Source: Anodontia alba (Eukaryota > Mollusca > Bivalvia > Lucinida > Lucinidae). Taken from it: a stretch of 64,000 nt of DNA. The number at the start of each line of letters is the position of its first letter. Positions within the stretch are counted from its first letter, which is position 1. The translations under genes and the position numbers were made by a program. The stretch lies in the NCBI GenBank assembly GCA_964016985.1, contig OZ024821.1:126630075-126694074 (forward strand), given 5' to 3'. Positions 40,001-52,000 of this stretch are shown here, in pieces. The notes beneath the pieces are model-generated. The model was given only the letters and a program-made list of their open reading frames with translations, was not told the DNA's origin and made no database searches.

Positions 40001-43000
40001 ACTTCATATTTTAAGTGGAATGGAGACACTTTTAGGGGATGGGAGGCAACTCTATCAAAATAATCCCAAGCAAGAATATTGTTAATATTATTAAATATAT
40101 GAAGTTTCATCCAAATTCATTGATTAGTGCCCCTGATATTGAGTGGCTACCATTTTTTGTCAGTAAGCAAGGGCATTAATCAGTCAAATGTTAATGGATT
40201 TTACCCATTAATCCCAAACCACTCAACCCCGATATCAATGTGTATGCAAAATTTGAATAAAAGCCATAAAAAACTATTCAAGTTAGAAAGTGGAAATCAA
40301 CCACTAATGGACTGACAGACATGGAGGGGAAAACATAATACCCCGACATATCGTGTGACGGAGTATCAAAAGGCTGAAATGGAAATTATAGTACACATTC
40401 AGCCCTAACTTTACCAACAGAATAACACATAATATTAGTTCTATCAAAACTGGGAAGAACAAGGGGAAATCATTCTTCTTTACTGGGAACTGACAGAGCA
40501 GAAATGAAAGAAATACTAACATGCCCCTCTTATGTCACCTGTTGCAAATATACCTGACCCTTGCTACCACCCTACCAGTCCTTGTTTGAGATGATATGAC
40601 AGTATGTTTAAAGTTCTTGTAGTTATTGTGCTGGGCCCGGTTGTTCAAAGCATCATTAGCTTAACGAGCTCGTTAAGGGTCATTTCGTTAACTATTTTAG
40701 CAGAATCAATATACAATATTCTGATATTTTTTGCTGAAAAAATGTGAGTAGCTTTTGCACTGCAAAAGCTACTCACATTTTTTCAGCAGAAAATTTCAGC
40801 ATATTTGCGTATCACTCAATGTAAATTTTAACGAATCGTTAACTAACGACATCGTTAGCTTTGAACAACTGGGCCCAGATTTTTAATACTTCCAGGCCCC
40901 TGAGGTACATGAGGCAGTGGCAAATATATGTGTTATGTACATGCGTTTGTACAGCCTTGCTTTCATGGATCACCCACACACACTTAGGGCTGCTGTTTGT
41001 CACCAAGTGCCATCCTGTCCACTTTATACTCAACCCAGGGGACATCAAGTATGAGCTGGTTGTACTAATGCCAATGGTCTGAAAATTTTCTTGACCCAAG
41101 CAAGAAATAAACACATAACCTTCCATTTGCACGTTGATAGCACTTACCACTAGGCCACCCAGCCCACATTTAAAGTTCTGTGCAAGGGAATTCTCCATAT
41201 ACCCCTCACAAATTTCAGAAATTTTAGAAAACTTCATTTTATATACTTGACATACAGTTTCTCTGACATCTTGTTAGTTTTAAAATAAAATGCTTTATAA
41301 GAAAAAGCAAAAAATAAAAGTACGCTGTATTCCTACCTACTGTTACTGCAAATTTACTATCTTCTGACTTACCATGCCCGAACAGATGAAGAGAAAATTA
41401 ACACAAAAGGCATTATATTTACTGAGCAAGGATAATGTAGCCTACCTTGAAAGTGTATCACTTCCCCTTAAAAACTAAGGACCAATACTAAACTTTCAGG
41501 AAAGAAATGGTCATAACACACTTTTTCACAAAATAAGAGCTGTCGCAGGACAGTGTAGCTCACCTGAATTGTGCTTTACCTTTAAAAATTTTAACCAAAA
41601 ACTTTAAGATAATAAATATTAAAATAAAAATTAAGTCCTCAAAGTCACTCATGTGTGTCTGGATGGTACAGCATAGAACTGTAGAGCAGCATCTAACATC
41701 AGGGCAAGTACAAACTACTTCTATCCTGAGGTTCTGGAGATAAAGCTGTTTAAAAACTTTAACCATTAACTTAAACCCATGGGGTGCTGTGGTGACTGCT
41801 ATAGCTGTACCATCCTCATATAGGTGAGCTAAAAACCTCTGATGGTACCTTCAAAGCATCTTGTATATCTGTACTATATCAAGCCCTGTTTTCAAGGCAA
41901 AATACAATTACAGTCGACTCGAAAATTCCTCTCTGAAATACTTCGAGATATCCGTACCTCGACATATCAGATTTGCAGAATTGAGGAAAAAATAATTCGA
42001 ACAACCACATTTAACAAATATATATGTAATTGGACTTGCAGTTACAGATATATTGAAAATATTGTGGAAAAGAGGAGAAATTGCTTCTCCTCTTTTCCAC
42101 AATATTTTTTTAACTGTTTTTTTTTTTTTTTTTTCTTTTTTTTTGTTAGATTTTCATGTTTTGGCAGGGACCAGATTTCCACTTCGAGATAAGAAGTTAT
42201 TTGAGATAAGCAAGGTCGAGATAACAAGAGTCAACTGTACATTTATACAGGGACTACAATTATTTAACTTCTATTCAAACTGTAAAGATTAATCCTTTCA
42301 CCTCCAAGTTTGTGAAGTGGACTCTTCTATCTCTGAATTCTGACATACCCCTTGCAGCAAACAGTAGTGTCAGTCAAAAATTAAAAGCAGAATGGCAGAT
42401 AGTATAGATCCTATGAGATGATTCATTACAAGTCATCCCATCTGGGTATGCGGAGCCTAAGAGTTAAAACTGAAGTATTACCTTTGTCATTTGGTGGTTG
42501 AAGTATCAGAGTACAATCTTTCCTTGTGAACCTCAGCTCTTTAGCAACATGGCAAGCAGTGAGAGGATTGTCACCAGTTATCATTGCAACCTATCAACAA
42601 ATGCAGAGATATGTGTACTGTAAGATCATTTGTTTGGCTACAACACCTGATTAAAAAGCAATGGGCTTAAACAGTAGGGCTGATGCAAACTTCGACAGAC
42701 AGACAGATGGACGCAAAACTGGACCCCTACACTGTACATATGCAACAGAAACTATAATAAACTAAATGAAAACATGTCTCCCCCTTTAAGTACTACTACG
42801 TCCAGTAAGTCAGAGTTGATAAGCTAGCAGATTCAACTTAGCACCAGTGAAAAGGATATAAAGTATTTACAATGTTCAAAGGGCAATAACTCCAAAAATA
42901 AGTAAACAAGAGTTATCATTCTTATGTTTTGCATGTTGTCTCATAGTGCTTAACATTTGTGTAAACTTACATGAAAATATCTCAAAGGGTTTTACTTTTA

Positions 43001-46000
43001 ACAGTGTTCAATGGGCTACAACTCCAAAAGATGGTAAATGAGAGCCATGGTTCTTGAGTTCTGTACACTGTCCCATGACACTTTATATTTGTGTAAAGTT
43101 TTATGAAAATATCAAAATGATATATATCCAACGGTTTCTTAAGAGAAGATTCTCTAAGTTTTCTATATAGATATATAGGGAAAATATGCCCCGCCCCCTA
43201 GCAGCCATGTTTTTGACAAATCATGACGACTTGAACAATCTTGGTAGAGGGTCACCAAAGAAACATTCCTACCAAGTGATACTGAAATTGGTCCATTGGT
43301 TTCTGACAAGAAGATTTTTAAAATTTTTCTATATAGATATACAAGGAAAATAAGCCCCGCCTCATGGCGGCCAGGTTTTTTGATGAATCATGATAACTTG
43401 AACAATCTTGGTAGAGGGTCAACAAGGAAACATTTCTGCCAAGTTATAATGAAATCAGTCCAGTGTTTTCTGACACAAAGATTTTTATTTTAAAGTTTTC
43501 TATATTGATACATAGGAAAATTAAGCCCCGCCCTCTGGAGGTCATGTTTTTTTGACAAATCATGACGACTTGAACAATCTTGGTAGAGGGTTACAAAAGA
43601 AACATTCCTGCAATGTTATACTGAAATCGGTCCAGTGGTTTCTGACAAGACGATCATTATATAGATATATATGGAAAATAAGGCCCGCCCCCTAGCGGCC
43701 ATGTTTTTTGACGAATCCAAATGTCTTGAACAATCTTGGTAGAGGATCACCAAAGGGACACTTCTGCAAAATAATATAGAAATCGGGCCAGTGGTTTCTG
43801 ACAAAGATTTTTTAAAGTTTTCTATAAAGATATATAGGGAAAATAAGCCCCGTCCCCTGGCGGCCATGTTTTTTGACGAATCCAAATGGCTTCAACAATC
43901 TTGGTAGAGGATTACCAAAGGAACATTTCTGCAAAATTATATTGAAATCGGTCCAGTGGTTTCTGACAAGAAGATTTTTAAAGTTTTCTATATAGATGTA
44001 AAGGGAAAATAAGCCTGGTGGCCATGTTTTTTGACGAATCCAAATGTCTTGTACAATCTTGGTAGAGGATCACCAAAGGAACATTTCTGCAAAATTATAT
44101 TGAAATTGGCCCAGTGGTTTCTGACAAAAAGATTTTTAAAGATTTCTATATAGACACATAGGGAAAATAAGCCCCGCCCCCTGGCGGCCATGTTTTTTGA
44201 CGAATCCAAATGGCTTGAACAATCTTGGTAGAGGATCACCAAAGGAACACTTCTGCAAAATTATATTGAAATCGGTCCAGTGGTTTCTGACAAGAAGATT
44301 TTTAAAGTTTTCTATATAGATATATAGGGAAAATAAGCCCCGTACCCTGGCGGCCATGTTTTTTGACGAATCCAAATGTCTTGAATAATCTTGGTAGAGA
44401 ATCACCAAAGGAACATTTCTGCAAATTATATTGAAATTGATCCAGTGGTTTCTGACAAGAAGATTTTTTAAGTTTTCTATATAGATAATATAGCAAAAAT
44501 AAGCCCCGCCCTCTGGCGGCCATGTTTTTTGACGAATCCCAATGGTTTGAACAATCTTGTTAGAGGATCACCAAATGAACATTTCCGCAAAATTATATTG
44601 AAATCAGTCCAGTGGTTTCTGACAAGAAGATTTTTAAAGTTTTCTATATAGATATATAGGGAAAATAAGTCCCGCCCCCTGGTGGCCATGTTTTTTGACA
44701 AATCCAAATGGCTTGAACAATCTTGGTAGAGGGTCAATAAAGGAACATTTCTGCAAAATTATACTGAAATTGGTCCAGTGGTTTCTGACAAGAAGATTTT
44801 TTAAGTTTTTAGTTAAAAAATCTATTTTTAGCTCCTGTGACCTAGATATGCAATGGACCAGAACCATTTGAACAACTTTGAAAGAGGACCAACCAAGGAT
44901 CATTTCTGTGAATGGTTGAATTCCAATCAGTGGTTTAGGAGGAGATGTTGTTTATAAAGATTGTGAACGGACGGACGGACGCACAGATGGACGGAGAGAC
45001 GGACGACGAGGACAACAACGCCACCGCCGCCGACGGATGGTGGGTGATCACAATAGCTCACCTTGAGCCTTCAGCTCAGGTGAGCTAAAAACAAATCCAG
45101 AGCACATGCACTTCTGCAGACCCTGGAGAAAACATGTGCAAAGTTTCAAAAAGACCAGTTTAAAATTGTATGAGAAATTGCAATCACAAGGTACCCACTG
45201 TCTGTACATCTGAGGTCAGAAAATGACAAAGTTCAAAAAGTACAAAAAAGTGACAAAAATATGGCAAGGTTTATATGAAAAGCACATGCACATCTTCAGA
45301 CTATGGAGAAAACATGTGCAAAGTTGCAAAAAGATTAGTATACAGGGTTCAAGCTGGCTCAGAAATTTAGGGAGAAGTGACTTCTCCCTCCAGACAAAAC
45401 AGGGAGAAGTTTTATAGGATGAGGGAGAAGTCAAGACTCGGTTTACCTATCACCTTACTGAAAGCGCAACATTCAAGACTCTCGACTCACTTTACCACAA
45501 TGTCTTGGGGAATTAACAAAGAAGGAAACAAATTTTACTGTAGACCTGTTCATTCTTACTTCTAAACCAATTAAATGATGCAAAGTAACACAGAAGTAAG
45601 TAGGGCAAATGCATTATATCTGGACACGTAAATTCATTCATATATTTTTTTTTCTTTTTAAACTGACAATCCTTTTCAGAAATTGACAGAAGATCCAGTC
45701 AAAACATCAAGATCTGTGGCTTGATAAGTAAGCTATAAACACAATGATAAAAGAAATTTGTTAACTAAAAATTATGTAAACTTCTAAAGTTAGTTTTTAG
45801 CACTTTTAATGCTGTTTCTGACCAATTTTCAGCATGTAAATGGTTCATTTATGAAAAAAACTGACACCCACGAAAACTAATGACATTGATGAAAACGATC
45901 TTTTGGTCACTTAATAGGCAAACAGTTTTCCTCGAAAACTTGTTTAAATCACATAAGACTTTTACTCAGTTGCATTCTGATATATCTTTCAACTTTTTTC

Positions 46001-49000
46001 AAGAGAATGTTACCTTTGCATGTATGCTCAATTTTTACTGGATTTCTCCAAACAAAAAGTTTGTTTTGCACAAGTACTAGCTTTTTCAAAAGTTGCAAAA
46101 ACGGAGGGCGGAGTTTTTGTCACCCTCTGGGCTTCCCAGGGCAACTTAGAGCCCTCAAGGGCGACTATTTTGCCCCAGTCGCCCTGTAGCTTGATCCCTG
46201 GTATAAAATTGTATGAGGAGTTGTGCTCATGAGGTACCCACTGTCTATATATTGCAGGTGAAAAATGACTAAGTTCACAATGTGGAAAAAAGTAAAAAAA
46301 AAAATAATCTAACAATTACAGCCAAACCACATGCACATCCTCACACTATGAAGAAAATGCATGCAGGGTTTTATAATAATCAGTACAAACCTGTAAGAGG
46401 AATTGCTATCACAAGAGGTATCAGCTGTTTATATATAAAGGGTGAAAAATGACTAAGTTCACAATATGGAAAACTGACAAAAAATAGCCTAACAATTACA
46501 TCCAAACAACATGCACATCCTCATACCATGAAGAAAACATATGCAAAGTTTCAAAACGATCGACACAAAACTGTAAGAGGAGTTGCGCTCACAAGAGGTA
46601 CCCACTGTCTGTATACTGAGGGTAAAAAATGACTAAGTTCACAATGTGGAAAAGTGACAAAAAATGTTCTAACAATTATACCCAAACCACATGCACATCC
46701 TCATACCATGAAGAAAACATATGCAAAGTTTCAAAACAGTCAGCACAAAACTGTAAGAGGAGTTGCGCTCACAAGAGGTACCCACTGTCTATATACTGAG
46801 GGTGAAAAATGACTAAGTTCACAATGTGGAAAAAGTGACAAAAAATGTTCTAAATATTATACCCAAACCACATGCACATCCTCATACCATGAAGAAAACA
46901 TATGCAAAGTTTCAAAATGGTCAGTACAAAACTGTAAGAAGAGTTGCGCTCACAAGAGGTACCCACTGTCTATATACTGAGGGTGACAAATGACTAAGTT
47001 CACAAAGTGGAAAAAGTGACAAAAAATGTTCTAATATAATACTCAAACCATATGCACATCCTCATACCATGAAGAAAACATATGCAAAGTTTCAAAACAA
47101 TCAGTACAAAACTGTAAGAGGGGTTGCCCTCATAAGAGGTACCCAATGTCTATATACTGAGGGTGAAAAATGACTAAGTTCACAATGTGGAAAAAGTGAC
47201 AAAAAATGTTCTAACAATTATACACAAACCACATGTGCATCCTCATACCATGTAGAAAATACATTCAAAGTTTCAAAATGATCGGTACAAAACTGTAGGA
47301 GGAGTTTTGCTCACAAGACACTCAGGGTAAATGTTGACGGAAAGACGACCGGACAGACAGACATACGGATGGACGGACGGAAACTTGCACGCCTAAGTCG
47401 TCCATGCTAAAGTAGCTGCGACAACAAAACCAGAGTTTTGGTTCATGCATTCTGCATGTCATCTCATGGTGCTTTATATTGCTGTAAAGTTTCATGAAAA
47501 TATCTCAAATGGTTTTTAGGTTACAGAGCTGACATGATTTTATGACTGACTGACTGACTGGCGGATGGATGGAGAGACAGACAGACCATGGGAAAAAACA
47601 ATTTGTCTCCCCATCCTGTAGTGAGAAGACATAAAAACAAGGCATAAAAACTAACTCTGAAAGGGGGTTATAGACTTAAAATGAAGTTTTTAAAAGTAAA
47701 ACATATTTTAACAAGCAATATTTAACCTATAGATAATGTGCTATTCTGTATTTCAAACCTTCCACAGAAAAAAACAACAGTTCAGTCTTCTTAAAGAGTC
47801 TTAATCCAGAAGGTCCCTTTAAGAGATACCAGAGTGATGTCACTCTTCCCGCTCTTTTGATCTGGTGTCAGTTTCATTAAAGGATAAAAAAAATATAACT
47901 GAGCTATGCAGGGAAGGGAGGTGGGATTCTCTTATCTATAGGTTAAGTATTGCTTGCTAAAAAATATGTTTTACTTTCAAAAACTTCATTTTAACTGCAA
48001 AATATATTAACCTATAGATAATGTGCTAGAATTCACAGATTAGGAGGGAGGAGCTCTCCTAGTTCTAACACTAATAATAATATATGTATACACAGAATCC
48101 CTGTCTTCTGGAGTAAGGCTCAGGAAACTCTTAGGAATAAGATACATTCATGATATAGATATCTTAAATATGATCTAAATTCCTAACATATATGTAAGAT
48201 AATAATTACCTTCATACGAGGGGAGTTCAATAAGTTCATAGAACTCGGAGTTTAACTCACAGATTGGAAGATGGTTTCAACATTATTTTTCAATATAATC
48301 CCTCTTTACTTCAATGCATTTGGCCCACTTTTCTTTTAAGCACTCTATGCCTTTGAAATAAAAGTTGTCTATTTGGTCCTCAAAACAAGCCTCTGTAGCA
48401 GCCTTGAGCTCATCATCATCCCGAAATTTTGTTTTCGCTAAAAGTGGGACTTCAAATTTCGAAATAGATAATAATCACTTGAGGCCAGATCTGGACTGTA
48501 TGGCGGGTTATTTAACTGCTTGAACTTGCACTCAGGAATAGCCACTCGTGCAACTCTGGACTTGTGTACAGGGACATTATCATGCAAAAGAAGGACACTG
48601 GCAGCTAGCTTTCCCCTTCGTTTTTCTTAAATAGCAACCCTTAATTGTTTAATGACATTGGCATAGTATTCTCCTGTAATTGAAGTACCAGCAGGCTTGT
48701 AATCTATCAATATAATCCCTTTGGAGTCCCAAAACACCGAGGCCATTACCTTGCTGTCTGATGATTGGATACGAAATTTCTTAGGTGGCGGTGAGCCAGG
48801 GCGCTTCCATTGCATGGACTCTTTTTTAGTATCTGGGTCCCAGTGGTGAAGCCAAGTTTCATCTCCTGTTACAAGACGAGTGTGAAAGTCTTCTGGATTG
48901 GCATTGTACACTTCCAGAAGTTCTTGACTTGACTCCACTGTTGAAGATCTTGCATGTTCAGGTTTCTGGGTACCCACCTGGCAGATACTTTTGACATGCC

Positions 49001-52000
49001 TAAATGTTCATGAATTATAGTGTAAACACTTCCATTAGAAACACCACATTCTGAAGCAAGTTCGGCAACTTTGATTCGGCAATTGTTTAGCACAAATCTC
49101 TCAACACGGTCAATAATCTCCTGGCTGATGACATGAATCAGAACATGTAGGTAAGCATCTGTCGTCTATGGAGACAGTCCAATTGTGGACCAATATCGAT
49201 TGACGTACTGATTTGATTGTCTTTATTTTGAATAGTTGTTTCCTTATATGTTGATTTAGCAGCGAAAGATCTATTACCAGACGTAACTTTCCATTCTTTT
49301 TTGGTACAAGAAATAGCCGAGAATAAAAGCCGGGAGTTCCCAGACCTTGAACTCTTTCCACTGCCCGTTTCTGGAGAAGATCCACAATCTCTTGTTCCAG
49401 TAACGGGGAGGAAGACTGACAGACTTATTGGAGCTGATGATAGAGGGAAAGTTGACTTGAATGGTATCCTGAAACCATCTCAAATGATAGAAAGGACCCA
49501 TTTGTTGTTTGTTAATTCTCCCCACTGTTCCACAAAGTGGACCAATCTTCTTCCCACTGAAATATCTGGGCATGGCAAGATAGGCAGTGGAAAGGGTTGG
49601 CTTTCAGAACTTTGTGGATGGTGAGTCTTGTTTAGAGGAGGAACTGCTTGGAGTTACTGCTCCTCTTATTAAAGTCCTTTCTAGTACCGGAGGTAAAGGA
49701 CTGGGTCTGAGTTTTAGACCTGTACGTTTGAGACTGTTTAGGTCTAGAAACAGTTTGGGTATTTTAAAAGCTTTTGTAACCAAATAAGAAGCTTTCTGGT
49801 GTTGCTTAGTATTAGTTGAGGAGGAGGCTAAGAATCTCTGCTGTTGTGCTTCGTAATTAGATTTTCAATCTCCTTGATTTTATTTCCAAACAACAATTTA
49901 GCATTTAATGGAGCATTCCGTAACTCGTAACCGGAGCTCTCCAATAGTAATTTTGAGGTGGCTTTTGCAGCATCACGTCTAGCCTGCTATGACTATGCTT
50001 GGGTCTGCCGAGTAAAACTTGGGTGTTAGATAAAAGGCACACATCTCCTGGGCATAGTAGTAGAGATTTGCTTAAAAACAAACACAAGACAAAGAATAGG
50101 AGAAGACACAGATCGTCTTCTTCTTCCTCTTTTTCTAGATCCTCTTCAAGTTCTCACAAGAGAAGCAAAAGATCCAAGCGGTCAAAACATTCCTGATAAT
50201 GGCTTTGTAGGGGTATTTTCCTTGGTCAGTTTATGACATAACTCCCTAGGAAGCAGTCTGAAAACCTCATTAATAGCCCTGTCAAAGGACCAGGTTTCCG
50301 AATCGGATTCAGAACCCGTCCTTTGTTTGTTGCACCACATTATCCAAATGTATAATCAGTGTCTGATCCATAATCCTAACAGGTTGCATTCAGAACTTCT
50401 GCAACCTACGGAGACACTCTAGTTCTTTTATATCTGATAATGGCTTTGTAGGATTATTTTCCTCGGTCAGTTTAGGACATAACTCCTCAGGAAGCAGTCT
50501 GAAAACCTCATTAATAGCCCTGTTAAAGGACCAGGTTTCCGAATCGGATTTAGAACCGAAGTCCTTTGTTTGTTGCACCATATTATCTGAACGTATAATT
50601 GGTGTCTGATCCATAATCCTAACAGGTTGCAGAGTGCTTGGGTCAGATATCTGACTAAAATCAGGCTCAAGGGGGCAGAAATACTCTTTTTTGAGGTTGA
50701 GGAGTTCTGAGGCTCATTTGGCAATAACTGCTCTGAACTCCTATGTGTTTTACTTGCTACCGGGTAATCATTATCAGTTGTTTGATATGTAATGACCGGT
50801 GCCTGGTGAACTGACTGCTGACTGGTAACTGCCTAGTGCCTGGTAATCACTGAATGACCAGCGACTGGCTGTCCGATGCCTGGTTGACTGGTGAAAACTG
50901 CCTGGTACCTGGTTGACCGGTGCTTGGTTGACCGATGACTGATTGACAAGTGCCTGGTTGACCGGTGACCTGTGACTGGTGACCGGTGACTGGTGGACTT
51001 ACACTTTGGATGCATTCTGCCTTCTTGATGGGTCCTAATACTGGCAGTATAGCCCTAAGGTGCCAGTAAGGTGGTGCTCAAATCAACTGCATTGTCATCA
51101 GATAAATCTGAAGTGACAGCCAGTCTTTTCTTCTTGTTCTGTCTCTTCCTTGTCATCACTGATTTTCATGCAGCATACGTACGATGTTTGTTTGCAAGAA
51201 CCCAAGTTTCTACAGACCAAGTACTACACGTAGAGCAGGTCGATAACCTGGAACAAGAAGAACATTTTAAACAATTGTGATGATTATTCCACCACGCTTT
51301 TATATGTCCACAATCGCCGCCAACAATCTTCATGAAAAGTCACGAAAATTCATGACAGGGACAAAGCAATCAATAATAACAAGAAATCGAAAAATGATCG
51401 ACACTAATTAATAACATCATGAGTGAAATGAATGATAGAGGACCATAATGAAAGTAAGGATTAATATTTTTAACTGGAGAAAGAAAGAAAATATAGATTT
51501 TTTTCACCCGGAGAAAATAATCCTTTGTTTATTTTCTTGTCCATAGAAAAGAATCGGACAGTGATCAAAAGATTGGGAAGAGTGACGTCACACAGGTATC
51601 TCTTAAAGGGACTTTCTGGATTAAGACTCTTTAAGACGACTGAACTGTCGTTTTTTCTGTGGAAGGTTTGAAATACAGAATAGAATAGCACATTATCTAT
51701 AGGTTAATGTATTGTGCAGTTAAACTCTTTTGACCAATATCTTACATAAGTCTCTTTAACAAAAAAAGCTTAACATAAAATTTCAAAGTCCATGGCCTTT
51801 TAGCTAAAGTGTACTGACATATGGGGCTTGTACCAACTAAAACTTTAGACCAGTATCAAATATTCCTCTACACATTATTTTAATACACTCAGGCAGTCAG
51901 AAGATGCAGAAATTGAGAAAACTTTAACATCAACTTTTTTAAGTCTGTGATCTTCACTTCCAAACCACCAAACGGGGCAGGAGTGGGACTATGTAGAATC

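Larger units (their letters stand above)
42775..47632 (-). mobile_element. Helitron-like composite in intron 4-5
   Basis: The left head AACATGTCTCCCCCTTT pairs loosely with the right end GTCTCCCCATC...GAAGACATAA. Module text stops at 43118 (TTTTATGAAAATATCAAAATG) and related text resumes at 47430 (AACCAGAGTTTTGGTTC, TTTCATGAAAATATCTCAAA). The interval between holds two other elements. The outer element's ends are less certain than its interruption. Confidence 0.5.
47721..51707 (-). mobile_element. DIRS-like retrotransposon with inverted termini, rearranged
   Basis: Inverted terminal copies of about 146 bp at 47721-47866 and 51561-51707 share CCTATAGATAATGTGCTATT, CAAACCTTCCACAGAAAA, GAGTCTTAATCCAGAA and GTGATGTCACTCTTCCC. 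Between them, on the minus strand, lie a gag-like region and a DIRS-type reverse-transcriptase start. Inverted rather than direct long repeats are a DIRS hallmark. RNase H and tyrosine recombinase regions are not recognisable; a mariner remnant occupies that place. Confidence 0.75.

Noticed and set aside
41842..42192. 116-codon plus-strand open frame ending in poly-Phe
   Set aside because: It crosses a hairpin and a poly-T run and shows no conserved motif.
43616..44903. Series of overlapping 70-90 codon minus-strand open frames with similar proteins
   Set aside because: They are translations of the 166-bp module, which is not a multiple of three long, so the same text appears in shifting frames.
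49999..50196. Plus-strand Ser/Arg-rich open frame resembling an SR splicing protein
   Set aside because: It lies within the minus-strand DIRS element, is short and has no RNA-binding domain; the RS-like text comes from a TCTTCTTC / AAGAGAAGC low-complexity stretch.
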